Source: CAZPQM01 sp964588995 (GTDB taxonomy: Bacteria; Pseudomonadota; Alphaproteobacteria; Rickettsiales; UBA8987). Taken from it: DNA of 64,000 nucleotides. The notes beneath the pieces were generated by a model that ran no database searches, was not told where the DNA came from, and saw only the letters and a list, made by a program, of their open reading frames with translations. Position 1 is the stretch's first letter. The number at the start of each line of letters is the position of its first letter. Both the position numbers and the translations under genes were made by a program. Positions 25,959-35,193 of the stretch are shown here, in pieces. Location: NCBI GenBank assembly GCA_964588995.1, contig CAZPQM010000001.1, forward strand, positions 206,632-270,631, given 5' to 3'.

Positions 25959-26956
25959 CAGGCGGCTAACGCCTCCTGCTCCATCAGGCCGTGATAGTAA
26001 TCGCGCGTCATCTGCATCACCTCATCGGGATCGCCCAGGCGATTCACCTGATTACGAAACTCCGCCGACCCCTCCTTACCCGCGCTGTACCAGCTCACAT
26101 GCTTACGAGCAATCCGCACACCCGCCTCCCGGCCATAATAGGACATCATATCCTCATAATGCCGTTCAATCGTGTGTAGCTGTTCGGTCAATTCGGGTTC
26201 CTCGAGCGTATCCCCGGTTTCTAAAAAGTGCGCAGCCTGACGGATAAACCATGGCTTGCCGTATGTTCCCCGGCCGATCATCACCCCATCCGCACCGGAC
26301 GCATCAAGCGCTTTTACCGCCTTTTCTTCCGAGGTGATATCCCCGTTCACGACCACCGGAATAGAAACAGCCTCTTTCACCGAGCGAATAAAATCCCAAT
26401 CCGCCTCCCCTTTATAAAACTGACAGCGGGTGCGCCCATGCACCGTAATCATCCGGATACCAACCTCTTCTGCCATCCTCGCAAGCGTCGGCGCATTCAG
26501 GCTGGAATGATCCCACCCCATGCGCATTTTGAGCGTCACCGGCACATTAACCGCAGCAACCGTTGCTTCCAGCACCTCTCGCGCGAGCTTTTCATCGCGC
26601 ATCATCGCGGAGCCTGCCTGCTGTCCGTTCGTTACTTTTTTGACCGGACAGCCATAATTAATATCAATAATTTGCGCGCCATTATCTTCATTCATGCGCG
26701 CGGCTTCCGCCACTAAATCCGGCTCACACCCGGCAAGCTGCACGGCCTTAGGCGTCGCATCATCAAGCGCATGCCCCGCTTTTTTGAGCGATTCTTTCGC
26801 CCGGTAGATCATTTCCTTGCTGGCGATCATTTCCGAAACGACCAGCGCCGCACCAAACCCTTTCACCAGCTTACGAAACGGCGGATCGGTCACGCCGCTC
26901 ATAGGAGCAAGAATGACATTATTTTCCAGTTCGATGTTTCCAATGCGGATGGTCAT
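25958..26956 (-). CDS. dusB: tRNA-dihydrouridine synthase B
   Basis: An FMN-dependent enzyme that reduces uridines in the tRNA D-loop. The 332-residue protein has LAPMSGVTDPPFRKL (FMN site), IIDINYGCPVKKV (catalytic Cys), LKMRMGWD, ITVHGRTRCQFYKGEADW and VVNGDI...GADGVMIGRGTYGKPW. It diverges from ispDF, as in other alphaproteobacteria, and is coupled to the ankyrin gene. Confidence 0.96.
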   Translation of the reverse strand: MTIRIGNIELENNVILAPMSGVTDPPFRKLVKGFGAALVVSEMIASKEMIYRAKESLKKAGHALDDATPKAVQLAGCEPDLVAEAARMNEDNGAQIIDINYGCPVKKVTNGQQAGSAMMRDEKLAREVLEATVAAVNVPVTLKMRMGWDHSSLNAPTLARMAEEVGIRMITVHGRTRCQFYKGEADWDFIRSVKEAVSIPVVVNGDITSEEKAVKALDASGADGVMIGRGTYGKPWFIRQAAHFLETGDTLEEPELTEQLHTIERHYEDMMSYYGREAGVRIARKHVSWYSAGKEGSAEFRNQVNRLGDPDEVMQMTRDYYHGLMEQEALAA

Positions 26957-27028
26957 GACTATAGTACCGTTGTAACTATTCTGGGGTTATAGCGATAACA
27001 TGATGTTTTTCAACCAAATCTATAGCAT

Positions 27029-28216
27029 ATGAGCGCGGAAAAATATACGACTATTGCACTTGTGGTAGCAGCCGGCAGAGGTACGCGCCTCCGGCAGGAT
27101 ACCGGTTCGCCTCCGAAAGCATATATTCCGATCTGCGGCAAACCGCTGCTGGCGCATACGCTGGAAGCTTTGGAGCACCCTTCCATAGATGCTATCGCCT
27201 GCGTGATTCATCCGGACGATGAGGCCCTTTATCAGGCGGTACGGCAAGAGTATGGTTCATCACTAATACTACCCCCCCTTCATGGTGGCGCACGCCGGGA
27301 GGATTCAGTCCGTAATGGGCTCGATGGGATAGCCCATCACACCCCTGAAAACGTGCTGATCCATGATGCCGCGCGTCCGTTTGTGCCGGGAAAGCTCATC
27401 GATAATTTATTAGCAGCCCTGGAAAATGCTGATGCTGCCCTACCCATCATCCCAATTTCCGATACGGTCCGCGAGCTTGAATCCGGCGAAATAAAAGCCA
27501 CGCTGAACCGGCAACATATTTACCGCGCGCAAACGCCGCAGGCTTTTCGCTTTCAAACGATTCTTGACTTGCACCACCGCCCGCATAATGATGTTACTGA
27601 TGATATTGCGCTTTGTGAAACGGCGGGAATCGCGATTGCTCCGGTGCCCGGCGATCAACGCAATATCAAAATAACCGCACCGGACGATGTAATGCTGGCC
27701 GAACAAATGCTACAGGGACGCTATACCACCCGTACCGGAACGGGCTTTGACGTGCACCGCTTTTCGGAAGATATCAGCGAGGGTAACCTCATCCGCCTCG
27801 GCGGGGTGGATATCCCTCACCCGCACGCGCTGATTGGTCATTCCGATGCGGATGTCGCGTTACACGCGCTTGTTGATGCGATCCTCGGCGCACTCGGCTT
27901 AGGCGATATTGGCGAGCATTTCCCTCCAAGTGATCCGCAGTGGAAAGGGGCTGATTCTCACCTTTTCGTCAGGCACGCCATCAACCTCATGGAAGAACAG
28001 AACGCAACGTTGATGAATGCCGACATCACGGTCATTTGCGAAGCCCCTAAGCTTAAACACTATAAAGCTGCGATTAAAAGCACTATCGCATCGTTATGTA
28101 AAGTAAACGAAAGCTGCATCAATATTAAAGCAACCACTACCGAAGAACTGGGCTTTACCGGCCGTAAGGAAGGTATTGCCGCACAGGCTATCGCAACCAT
28201 ACGGGTATTTACATGA
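27029..28216 (+). CDS. ispDF: Bifunctional IspD/IspF enzyme of the MEP isoprenoid pathway
   Basis: The 395-residue fusion performs two non-consecutive steps of the MEP pathway: CTP-dependent cytidylylation of MEP (IspD, residues about 1-230) and cyclisation to MEcPP (IspF, about 235-395). IspD motifs are VVAAGRGTRLRQ, VLIHDAARPFV and ITAPDDVMLAE; IspF motifs are GTGFDVHRF, LIGHSDADVALHALVDAILG (metal-binding Asp and His) and TTTEELGFTGRKEGIAAQA. This fusion is typical of alphaproteobacteria. The stop overlaps the pgpA start (ATGA). Confidence 0.97.
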   Translation: MSAEKYTTIALVVAAGRGTRLRQDTGSPPKAYIPICGKPLLAHTLEALEHPSIDAIACVIHPDDEALYQAVRQEYGSSLILPPLHGGARREDSVRNGLDGIAHHTPENVLIHDAARPFVPGKLIDNLLAALENADAALPIIPISDTVRELESGEIKATLNRQHIYRAQTPQAFRFQTILDLHHRPHNDVTDDIALCETAGIAIAPVPGDQRNIKITAPDDVMLAEQMLQGRYTTRTGTGFDVHRFSEDISEGNLIRLGGVDIPHPHALIGHSDADVALHALVDAILGALGLGDIGEHFPPSDPQWKGADSHLFVRHAINLMEEQNATLMNADITVICEAPKLKHYKAAIKSTIASLCKVNESCINIKATTTEELGFTGRKEGIAAQAIATIRVFT

Positions 28217-28950
28217 TAGATATTACAATTGGACAATACCTTATTCCTTTCGAGTGGTTTATTGCGCCGTTATTGTTGCTTTCCCTGATCTATTGTCAGG
28301 TACGTAAAAAACATTTTGGCATCTCTCCCTTTCACCCGGCCTCACTGATTGCCACCTGCTTCAATATCGGACGGCTGAAACCTGCCCCCGGTACGTGGGG
28401 AAGCCTGTTTGGGCTGTATTTACTGCTGCTTATAGCGCTTGCACCTCGAAAATATAATATGTCTCCTGAAGTAATGATTAGCCTGACCCTTAGCGCAACC
28501 ATTGTACTTTACTTCCTCGGCGTATGGGCTACGAAGCACTATATGGAAATAACCGGACGGAGCGACCCAAAAGAAGTCGTGATAGATGAGGTAATTGGCC
28601 TCTTCTTCAGCGCGCTATGCTGTATCGCGCTCTATTCCTTGCTTCTACTCACCGGTAATCGGGAATTCTTCTTTATACTAGCCCTTACCCCGTTTTTTAT
28701 ACCGGTACTCTTTCTCTTATTTCGCATCTATGATGCGAGCAAAGTCTGGCATATAGGCTGGATTGACCGCAACGTGAAAGATGCCCACGGCGTGATTCTG
28801 GATGATGTCGTCGCCGGCATATATGCGGCGATCACATTCTTCCTGTTGTTTTTGCTGATCTACTTTACCGGTGTGTTTCATGCCATTTTCGAAAGCTATT
28901 ACCCTGACTGGATGGATCAGGGGGCGATACGCACCAATGCAGCATCTTAA
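28213..28950 (+). CDS. pgpA: Phosphatidylglycerophosphatase A
   Basis: Dephosphorylates phosphatidylglycerophosphate to phosphatidylglycerol in the inner membrane. The PgpA core is visible from about residue 35: ASLIATCFNIGRLKPAPGTWGS, GRSDPKEVVIDEVIGLF, LFRIYDASKVW and HGVILDDVVAGIYAA. At 245 residues it is longer than the usual 160-170, because of an extra N-terminal membrane segment (IPFEWFIAPLLLLSLIY) and a C-terminal extension. The start overlaps the ispDF stop by 4 nt and the stop overlaps cinA. Confidence 0.92.
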   Translation: MIDITIGQYLIPFEWFIAPLLLLSLIYCQVRKKHFGISPFHPASLIATCFNIGRLKPAPGTWGSLFGLYLLLLIALAPRKYNMSPEVMISLTLSATIVLYFLGVWATKHYMEITGRSDPKEVVIDEVIGLFFSALCCIALYSLLLLTGNREFFFILALTPFFIPVLFLLFRIYDASKVWHIGWIDRNVKDAHGVILDDVVAGIYAAITFFLLFLLIYFTGVFHAIFESYYPDWMDQGAIRTNAAS

Positions 28951-29419
28951 TACACTGATTGAACAGTTAAAGCAACGCGGGCTCATGCTCTGCACCGCCG
29001 AATCCTGCACCGGCGGACTGCTTGCCAAACTAATTACTGACCTACCCGGTACGTCCGCCGTGTTTGAGCGCGGCTTTGTAACCTACTCCAACGCCTCAAA
29101 GAATCAACTATTAGGGGTAGGTAAAAACGTGCTAGAGCGTTACGGCGCGGTCAGTGAAGAGGTGGCCCGCGAAATGGCTTCCAGGGCATTGAAACACGCA
29201 GAAGCCGACATAGCCGTGAGTATTACCGGGATTGCAGGCCCTGATGGCGGCACTGCGGCCAAACCCGTCGGAACCGTGTTTATCGCAACGGCGTATCAGC
29301 GAGACTCATTGCTGGATGTCGTAGCCCAAAAATACCACTTCGACGGAAATAGAGGGGCCATTCGCACCCAATCTGCCGAAGCGGCGATTGACATGCTATT
29401 AGAAGCGGTACAAAAGTGA
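28937..29419 (+). CDS. pncC: CinA C-terminal domain protein (nicotinamide-nucleotide amidase)
   Basis: A 160-residue stand-alone CinA C-terminal domain that deamidates NMN for pyridine nucleotide salvage. Motifs: LMLCTAESCTGGLLAKLIT, VFERGFVTYSNASKNQLLGV, YGAVSEEVAREMA and VSITGIAGPDGGTAAKPVGTVF. The start at 28937 overlaps the pgpA end by 14 nt, so the two are translationally linked. Confidence 0.95.
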   Translation: MQHLNTLIEQLKQRGLMLCTAESCTGGLLAKLITDLPGTSAVFERGFVTYSNASKNQLLGVGKNVLERYGAVSEEVAREMASRALKHAEADIAVSITGIAGPDGGTAAKPVGTVFIATAYQRDSLLDVVAQKYHFDGNRGAIRTQSAEAAIDMLLEAVQK

Positions 29420-29423
29420 TAGT

Positions 29424-30728
29424 ATGAATTTACTAGATACAAATGATGAGTTTTATTTCCCAAGCAACACCAGTTTGCTGAATATTAACTATTTTGAAAA
29501 CCATATCTATACGCTGCATGAGTTGCAACGGCTTGCGCTATCACCGGTTAATATCAGCGCAGAAGCCGGTAAACATTTCTTTACGCATAATTTCAACCCG
29601 CTGGCCTATACCCAGCTTGGGCGCACAGCAGCTGCCGGGTTTGAGCTGATCGAGCGGATGACACGAAAATTCGGTAAGCCCGAATTTGGCATTACCTCGA
29701 CCACAGTAGACGGCGAGGATAAAAAAACCCGTGTTTATGAAAAAATCATTCTGGAAAAAACCTTTTGCGACCTGATTCACTTCAAAAAAGCAGGCAAACA
29801 TAAGCAACCCAAAATGCTGGTCGTGGCCCCCATGTCCGGACACTATGCAACGCTCTGCCGCGGTACGGTTGAGGCGCTACTGCCCTATTACGATGTTTAT
29901 ATTACCGATTGGATCAATGCGAGCGATGTGCCTATTTCCGAAGGTAATTTCGATCTCGATGATTATATCGACTATGTGATCGAGTTTACTGAAGAAATCA
30001 ATCAGGGCGATTTGCATGTGCTGGCCGTATGCCAGCCCGCAGTTCCGGTATTCGCCGCTGCTGCGATCATGAATTCCGAAAAGAACAAGCACGCCCCGAA
30101 ATCCATGATATTGATCGGTGGACCGATCGATACTCGGAAAAATCCAACCGAGGTCAATAAACTCGCTGAAGAAAAGCCTTATGAATGGTTTGAGAATCAG
30201 GTGATTACCTCGGTTCCGATCAACTATCTCGGCTACACGCGTAAGGTCTATCCCGGCTTTGTCCAGCTGACCGGTTTTATGACGATGAATCTCGATCGGC
30301 ATATTCAGGCCTACCGGGATTTATTTGATCATCTGGTTGAGGGTGATGGCGAAAGTGCTGCTGCGCATCGCAAATTCTATAATGAGTACCTCTCAGTGAT
30401 GGATATTCCTGCCGAGTTCTATCTGCAAACGATCCGCACCGTTTTTCAGGAGCACTTGCTCCCGAAAGGCAAAATGGTCTCGCGAGGCCGGCCGGTCAAG
30501 CCGGAAGACATCACGCAGACGGCCTGCCTGACCATTGAAGGGGAGCGCGATGACATCTCCGGGCGTGGTCAGACCGAAGCGGCCATACATCTGTTAAAAA
30601 ACTTGCCTGCAAGTAAGAAACAGCATCTTTTCGCAAAGGATGTCGGGCATTACGGCCTGTTCAACGGCCGGCGCTTCCGCAATAACATCCTGCCGGTGAT
30701 TCGCAAATTTACGACTAAAAACAGCTAA
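29424..30728 (+). CDS. phaZ: Intracellular polyhydroxyalkanoate depolymerase
   Basis: Mobilises stored polyhydroxybutyrate. The 434-residue alpha/beta hydrolase shows the PhaZ1 type of active site, with Cys203 in the lipase-box position (AVCQPAVPV). A PHB_depo_C domain follows: QLTGFMTMNLDRHIQAYRDL, FYNEYLSVMDIPAEFYLQT, EGERDDISGRGQT and DVGHYGLFNGRRF, which carries the catalytic His. No synthase or phasin is adjacent. The stop overlaps the next start (TAATG), and it lies 4 nt after cinA. Confidence 0.94.
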   Translation: MNLLDTNDEFYFPSNTSLLNINYFENHIYTLHELQRLALSPVNISAEAGKHFFTHNFNPLAYTQLGRTAAAGFELIERMTRKFGKPEFGITSTTVDGEDKKTRVYEKIILEKTFCDLIHFKKAGKHKQPKMLVVAPMSGHYATLCRGTVEALLPYYDVYITDWINASDVPISEGNFDLDDYIDYVIEFTEEINQGDLHVLAVCQPAVPVFAAAAIMNSEKNKHAPKSMILIGGPIDTRKNPTEVNKLAEEKPYEWFENQVITSVPINYLGYTRKVYPGFVQLTGFMTMNLDRHIQAYRDLFDHLVEGDGESAAAHRKFYNEYLSVMDIPAEFYLQTIRTVFQEHLLPKGKMVSRGRPVKPEDITQTACLTIEGERDDISGRGQTEAAIHLLKNLPASKKQHLFAKDVGHYGLFNGRRFRNNILPVIRKFTTKNS

Positions 30729-32128
30729 TGAAAACAGCACTTCGTTACGCGCTTGCTCTGCTTCTAGCAATTCCAATCATACTGTTTTATTTGCTACTCT
30801 TACAGACCCTTTGGGGGAGCTGTGAGCAGGCCGCTGATCTTGAGCTGTGCCACTTTGGGCGCAATACACATATCGTATTTTATACACTGATTACACTCAG
30901 CTTCCTCATGTTTCCTGTTGCTATCGCACTGCGTTTTTCGATGTGGAAATGGCTGACGCTATCATTACTGGGAGCCATGAGTTTTTATGCCGGACTAACC
31001 AACTTCAGCGCATATATCAGTGATGTACGTATCTATAGCTACGAGCCTTTTTTTGCGCTGGCCTCATATTATCTTCCGCTGCTGATCCTGCTATTCACCG
31101 CAAGCCTGCTTTTTATAGGCAAACGGCGATTACTGATTATATTGTCAGCTGTTGCTGCGGTTTGTTTCATAATAGCTGCCGCTCTTACCGGTCGTGGAAC
31201 CACCTGGCATTACAGCCTGCTACTCGGCTTGCCCGTTGATAACCTGTTACTCTGGCAGCATAACACTTTAGTACAACTCGGTCTGGTGTTCCTGGCAATA
31301 GCGACGGTCTACTACTTACTGCACGGCGTGATTAGCTGGGTGAAAACCGGCTTCTGGCAGGCACCCCTCAAACACCCCTTGTTTGTATTTATACTGTTCT
31401 CTCTTCTACTTGCTTCCAGCCTGCTATCTCTGCCGCTTGGATCCGCTTTACATCAACGTGATATTAGTGCTGCGCAGGCCTACCTCGAAGGCTTATCACC
31501 AAAGTTGGAGGAGTACCGCAAGCAACATGCTGAATACCCGATGAGTATCGCTGAAATTATCGAAAAAGATACACTCCCTCGGCTTTTAGCCCGTCATGAC
31601 GAGATACTTTTCGGCGGTAAGGGTAATTTTTACCTTTCCCGTCCGGATTTTTACTGCGTTGTCTTTCATGATCCTTCCAGCAACTATGGTTATTTTTCAA
31701 AAACGGTGGACCGGGACTGGCGCTACAGCCATAAGGGGCAGTCCTTTGCGCAGCATTTTGCTGCCATGTGCGATGCGGAAAAACCGACACAGAATTTAAT
31801 TGCCGGCCATTTAGGGCTAGAAGGAACGGACGACCCGCTCGCCGGTATTCACTATATGCTGGGTGAATCGGTTCGCCCTGCCGTAACACCTAAAGCATCC
31901 GGTGAATTGCAGGATTTGCTGGAAGGCATGCGCGATCAATATCCTGAATTGTTTGAAAGACCAAGTAAGGAGAGCATGGAAGATAAGCTAAAAAGCAACT
32001 TATCGATTCCGCTTGAGGATATTATGAAGCAAGCGATTGAAACCGCTCCAGTGGACAATGTAGATCGACGACAGGAGCTTGAAGAAACCTTGCGTAAATT
32101 GCAGCAGTTACAGGAAGAGCTTCAATAA
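30728..32128 (+). CDS. Multi-pass membrane protein with cytoplasmic or periplasmic C-terminal domain, unknown function
   Basis: A 466-residue protein. The N-terminal half (to about residue 245) holds seven or so hydrophobic segments. The second half is soluble: AQAYLEGLSPKLEEYRKQHAEYP resembles the region after the hydrophobic helix in pilin-like and TadE-like proteins, and a charged coiled coil (RRQELEETLRKLQQLQEELQ) ends the protein. I recognise no family. Its start is coupled to the phaZ stop, which could hint at a role near storage granules or the envelope, but this is only positional. Confidence 0.7.
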   Translation: MKTALRYALALLLAIPIILFYLLLLQTLWGSCEQAADLELCHFGRNTHIVFYTLITLSFLMFPVAIALRFSMWKWLTLSLLGAMSFYAGLTNFSAYISDVRIYSYEPFFALASYYLPLLILLFTASLLFIGKRRLLIILSAVAAVCFIIAAALTGRGTTWHYSLLLGLPVDNLLLWQHNTLVQLGLVFLAIATVYYLLHGVISWVKTGFWQAPLKHPLFVFILFSLLLASSLLSLPLGSALHQRDISAAQAYLEGLSPKLEEYRKQHAEYPMSIAEIIEKDTLPRLLARHDEILFGGKGNFYLSRPDFYCVVFHDPSSNYGYFSKTVDRDWRYSHKGQSFAQHFAAMCDAEKPTQNLIAGHLGLEGTDDPLAGIHYMLGESVRPAVTPKASGELQDLLEGMRDQYPELFERPSKESMEDKLKSNLSIPLEDIMKQAIETAPVDNVDRRQELEETLRKLQQLQEELQ

Positions 32129-32131
32129 GCT

Positions 32132-33109
32132 TTACGCCTCGTCACCGCCGACCTTCAGCACGATTTTACCTGCATGTTTAAAATGCCGCATGCGCTCATG
32201 GGCTTCCTGCGCGTTCTCTAAGGGATAGACCGAATCTACTACCAGCCTAATATCACCCGCCTCAATGCATGGCCATAGAATAGATCGCACGGACTGAGCC
32301 AACTGATAGATCAGCTCTTCAGGTTGGCTGCGTAAAGTAAACCCCTGCCAGCTTATATTCTTCATCAATAAGCGTCCCAGATTGACTTCCACCTTTGCGC
32401 CTTCCAGAAAGGCAATCTGCACGATACGGCCACCATAACGCAGCAGCTTAAGGTGCTTCTTTATGTAATTGCCGCCGACCATATCCAGTATGAGATCGAC
32501 CTCACCATAGTGCGTTTCAATCACCTGTTCAAAGGCCTCCTCTTTATAAGGAATCGCTAAATCTGCACCAAGCTCTTCGCAAAGCTTACATTTTTCCGCA
32601 CTACCGGCCGTAGTGATGACCGTAGCGCCGAGCGTTTTCGCAAGCTGAATCGCCATCATACCAATCGCACTTGTCCCGCCATGCACAAGAAACACTTCTC
32701 CTGGCGAAAGCTCTCCCAGTTCAGCCACGGTGCGATAGGCCGTACAGCTTGCTTCCATAAGCGCAGCCGCTTCCTTTAGCTGCACCCCTTTCGGTATGGG
32801 CAGCGCACGCCACTCAGCCACAGCGACATATTCCGCATAGCCACCACCTTGCAAAAGCGCACAAACCTTATCACCCACAGCGTGTGACCGAACTTCCTTG
32901 CCCATTTTCACGATGGTTCCGCTAACTTCCAGGCCAAGACGCTCACTGTCTTTACCATAGCTGCCTTCAGCCTGATACAGATCAGCGCGATTCACACCGG
33001 CATACGCTATCTGGATCAACACATCATGATCAGCGCACTCAGGTATATCAGTATCTTCTATGAAGATTCTGTAAGTAGAAGCTGCGTTATCGATTGCAAT
33101 ATAACGCAT
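32132..33109 (-). CDS. NAD(P)H quinone oxidoreductase, zinc-independent MDR family
   Basis: A 325-residue medium-chain reductase of the PIG3/QOR type. The catalytic zinc ligands are absent. Motifs: YAGVNRADLYQAEGSYG, GLEVSGTIVKMG, EAAALMEASCTAYRTV, VFLVHGGTSAIGMMAIQLAK (NADPH-binding loop) and LDMVGGNYIKKHLKLL. It probably reduces quinones or enoyl-type substrates. It is convergent with the membrane-protein gene, 3 nt away. Confidence 0.9.
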   Translation of the reverse strand: MRYIAIDNAASTYRIFIEDTDIPECADHDVLIQIAYAGVNRADLYQAEGSYGKDSERLGLEVSGTIVKMGKEVRSHAVGDKVCALLQGGGYAEYVAVAEWRALPIPKGVQLKEAAALMEASCTAYRTVAELGELSPGEVFLVHGGTSAIGMMAIQLAKTLGATVITTAGSAEKCKLCEELGADLAIPYKEEAFEQVIETHYGEVDLILDMVGGNYIKKHLKLLRYGGRIVQIAFLEGAKVEVNLGRLLMKNISWQGFTLRSQPEELIYQLAQSVRSILWPCIEAGDIRLVVDSVYPLENAQEAHERMRHFKHAGKIVLKVGGDEA

Positions 33110-33135
33110 TCCTGAATATCACAAATAAGGACTGA

Positions 33136-33261
33136 TTAACCCTGACGGGCTTTAAACCGCGGGTTGGTTTTATTGATCACGTAAACGCGACCTTTACGGC
33201 GAACTACGCGGCAATTTTTATCGCGCTTCTTAAACGACTTCAGAGAGCTGAGAACTTTCAT
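33136..33261 (-). CDS. rpmJ: 50S ribosomal protein L36
   Basis: A 41-residue gene: MKVLSSLKSFKKRDKNCRVV followed by RRKGRVYVINKTNPRFKARQ and a final Gly. It is the alternative (zinc-ligand-poor) L36 form found in proteobacteria, with a single Cys instead of the CxxC...C...H set. It stands alone between the quinone oxidoreductase and the glycosyltransferase genes. Confidence 0.96.
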   Translation of the reverse strand: MKVLSSLKSFKKRDKNCRVVRRKGRVYVINKTNPRFKARQG

Positions 33262-33342
33262 CGTTCTATTCCTTATAAAATTGAAGAGACACTTATAAGT
33301 GACGGCGCCCACTATGTCAACCCACGAATCGAAGCGGGTGTG

Positions 33343-35190
33343 CTATTCAAACGCTTCGCTTTGGCCATGCTCGGTTTTTTCCCAATGGTGTGGCCGCCTA
33401 AAAAAGTCCCATATCGCTTTGAAACTCGCAATTGAATGCAGCACCCAATAAAATGGGAACAGCAAGGTAAAGGGTAGCATCGACCACCAGCGCAGCACAA
33501 CCGCCACTATAATACCAATCGCAATATGCAAGATTATCCCTCCAAATAAGCCACCTAACGTCAACCACCAGAACCAGTCCGGCAAATCAGGTGCATAGAA
33601 AAACAGCGCGGCAGAAATCAGAAGGATGAACGGCTTACTGATATATACCAGCGTTGGCGCAGCAATGAAAAAGAGAAAACCAATTACACCATGCAATCTT
33701 AGCGTTTCCATCATTTTTCTGGTGCTACGCAAATGCACAAGGCAGGTTTGCATGTAGCCTTTAATCCAACGCGAACGCTGATTTATCCAATTCTTCAGTG
33801 TAATGGGTGCTTCTTCCAGGGTTGTCGAATCTATAATCCGTGTTTGATAACCTTTTAATGCTAAGCGCAAGCCAAGATCTGCATCCTCCGTAACGTTAAA
33901 CGGATCCCAGGCACGGAGTTCACCCAGAATACGGCGTTTAAAGTGGTTACTCGTTCCTCCCAGCGGTATAGGCATATGAAGACGCTCCAGCCCGATTAAA
34001 AGGAAGTTAAACCAACTGGCATATTCGAGCGCAAACATACGCGTTAAGATATTTTCATTGTAATTATAATAATTTAGCTTGGACTGAATGCAAACCACCT
34101 TATCAGGGGCCTGTTCGAAGGCATGTATAACTTTCTTCAACTGGAGCGGGTCGGGACGATCTTCCGCATCGTAAATCGTAATGTAATCACCTAATGCAAA
34201 TTGCAGTGCATAATTGCAGGCCTTGGGCTTTGTACGTGGTTCAGACGCAGGTACACTAACAATATCAAAATAGCGCTCCGGCTTTTCTGCCAGAATATAT
34301 TCCTGCGTTTTTTCATCATCCGCCTCAACAATCAGTTTTATGTCAAGATTGGCTTTGGGATAATCTAACATTCGCATAGAGCGAATCAAATGGCGGATAG
34401 TTACCTGCTTTTCCTTATAGAGAGGCACCAGAAGCGTGTAGACAGGCAAATCTTTTGCTGTCATGAACTCACGTTCACCGGCTTGATGGTCGATTGCACG
34501 CCGCTGCTTCAATCCGACACTAAAAAACAAACACTTAAACAATAGCGTAAGCAAAAACAAACCGTTGATGAGCGCAAGCAGCGACACCAGCGAAGTAAAG
34601 GACCAGATAACCAATACGGTTAGTATCAACGCCACAACCGGCATGAAATGGCGTGACGGCTGAACCCGAATTTCTCGCGCTGAAAAATGCGGCGCATGAC
34701 GCCATAAATCAAGACAAGCCGCGTTCGTATAGTAATCATCGAATGTGCTGCGTAGCGTATGCATGATATCAAACGGCGAGGTAATCACAAACCGGTAATC
34801 TTCATAACGTTCAGCCACCCATTTAGTCAGCTCAGGCGTTATATCTGTGGTAGCAATTACTATCGTTCCCGCTTCCATCTGCACAGGTACCGCCTGATAT
34901 TTACCGTAGGAACGGGCATCCGAAGCCTCTAGCACTGCTCGGTCCGGCGGATTATGGATCAGATCAATAAAAGGGAGTTTTTGCTGTTCTGCCAATGCTT
35001 TATAACAGTCAATAAGTCGTATATAGCCTTCACTAATCAGAATTTCACCGAGCTTCCCACCGGATTCCTGTTGAATCTGAAGGGCTTTCTCGACCTGACG
35101 CTGCGTAACAAAATTGGCTGCAACCAGTAGCTCCCCCAAAGGAAGCATGTTATCTTTTAGCGGTTTTGTTTTGCGTACTTTGATAGGCAT
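33343..35190 (-). CDS. Family 2 glycosyltransferase with N-terminal MshEN-like domain
   Basis: A 615-residue membrane glycosyltransferase. Residues about 16-165 form two GspE-N/MshEN-like repeats (PLGELLVAANFVTQRQVEKA and KLGEILISEGYI...LAEQQKLPF); some MshEN domains bind c-di-GMP. Two membrane helices (about 183-226) precede a cellulose-synthase-like GT2 domain with EADDE (289-293), D341-A-E-D344, T434-E-D-A-D and Q471-R-S-R-W475, so all catalytic elements are present. Further membrane helices follow (about 498-595). It presumably makes a beta-linked exopolysaccharide. It is preceded 3 nt upstream by a predicted outer-membrane protein gene in the same direction. Confidence 0.9.
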   Translation of the reverse strand: MPIKVRKTKPLKDNMLPLGELLVAANFVTQRQVEKALQIQQESGGKLGEILISEGYIRLIDCYKALAEQQKLPFIDLIHNPPDRAVLEASDARSYGKYQAVPVQMEAGTIVIATTDITPELTKWVAERYEDYRFVITSPFDIMHTLRSTFDDYYTNAACLDLWRHAPHFSAREIRVQPSRHFMPVVALILTVLVIWSFTSLVSLLALINGLFLLTLLFKCLFFSVGLKQRRAIDHQAGEREFMTAKDLPVYTLLVPLYKEKQVTIRHLIRSMRMLDYPKANLDIKLIVEADDEKTQEYILAEKPERYFDIVSVPASEPRTKPKACNYALQFALGDYITIYDAEDRPDPLQLKKVIHAFEQAPDKVVCIQSKLNYYNYNENILTRMFALEYASWFNFLLIGLERLHMPIPLGGTSNHFKRRILGELRAWDPFNVTEDADLGLRLALKGYQTRIIDSTTLEEAPITLKNWINQRSRWIKGYMQTCLVHLRSTRKMMETLRLHGVIGFLFFIAAPTLVYISKPFILLISAALFFYAPDLPDWFWWLTLGGLFGGIILHIAIGIIVAVVLRWWSMLPFTLLFPFYWVLHSIASFKAIWDFFRRPHHWEKTEHGQSEAFE

Positions 35191-35193
35191 TGA

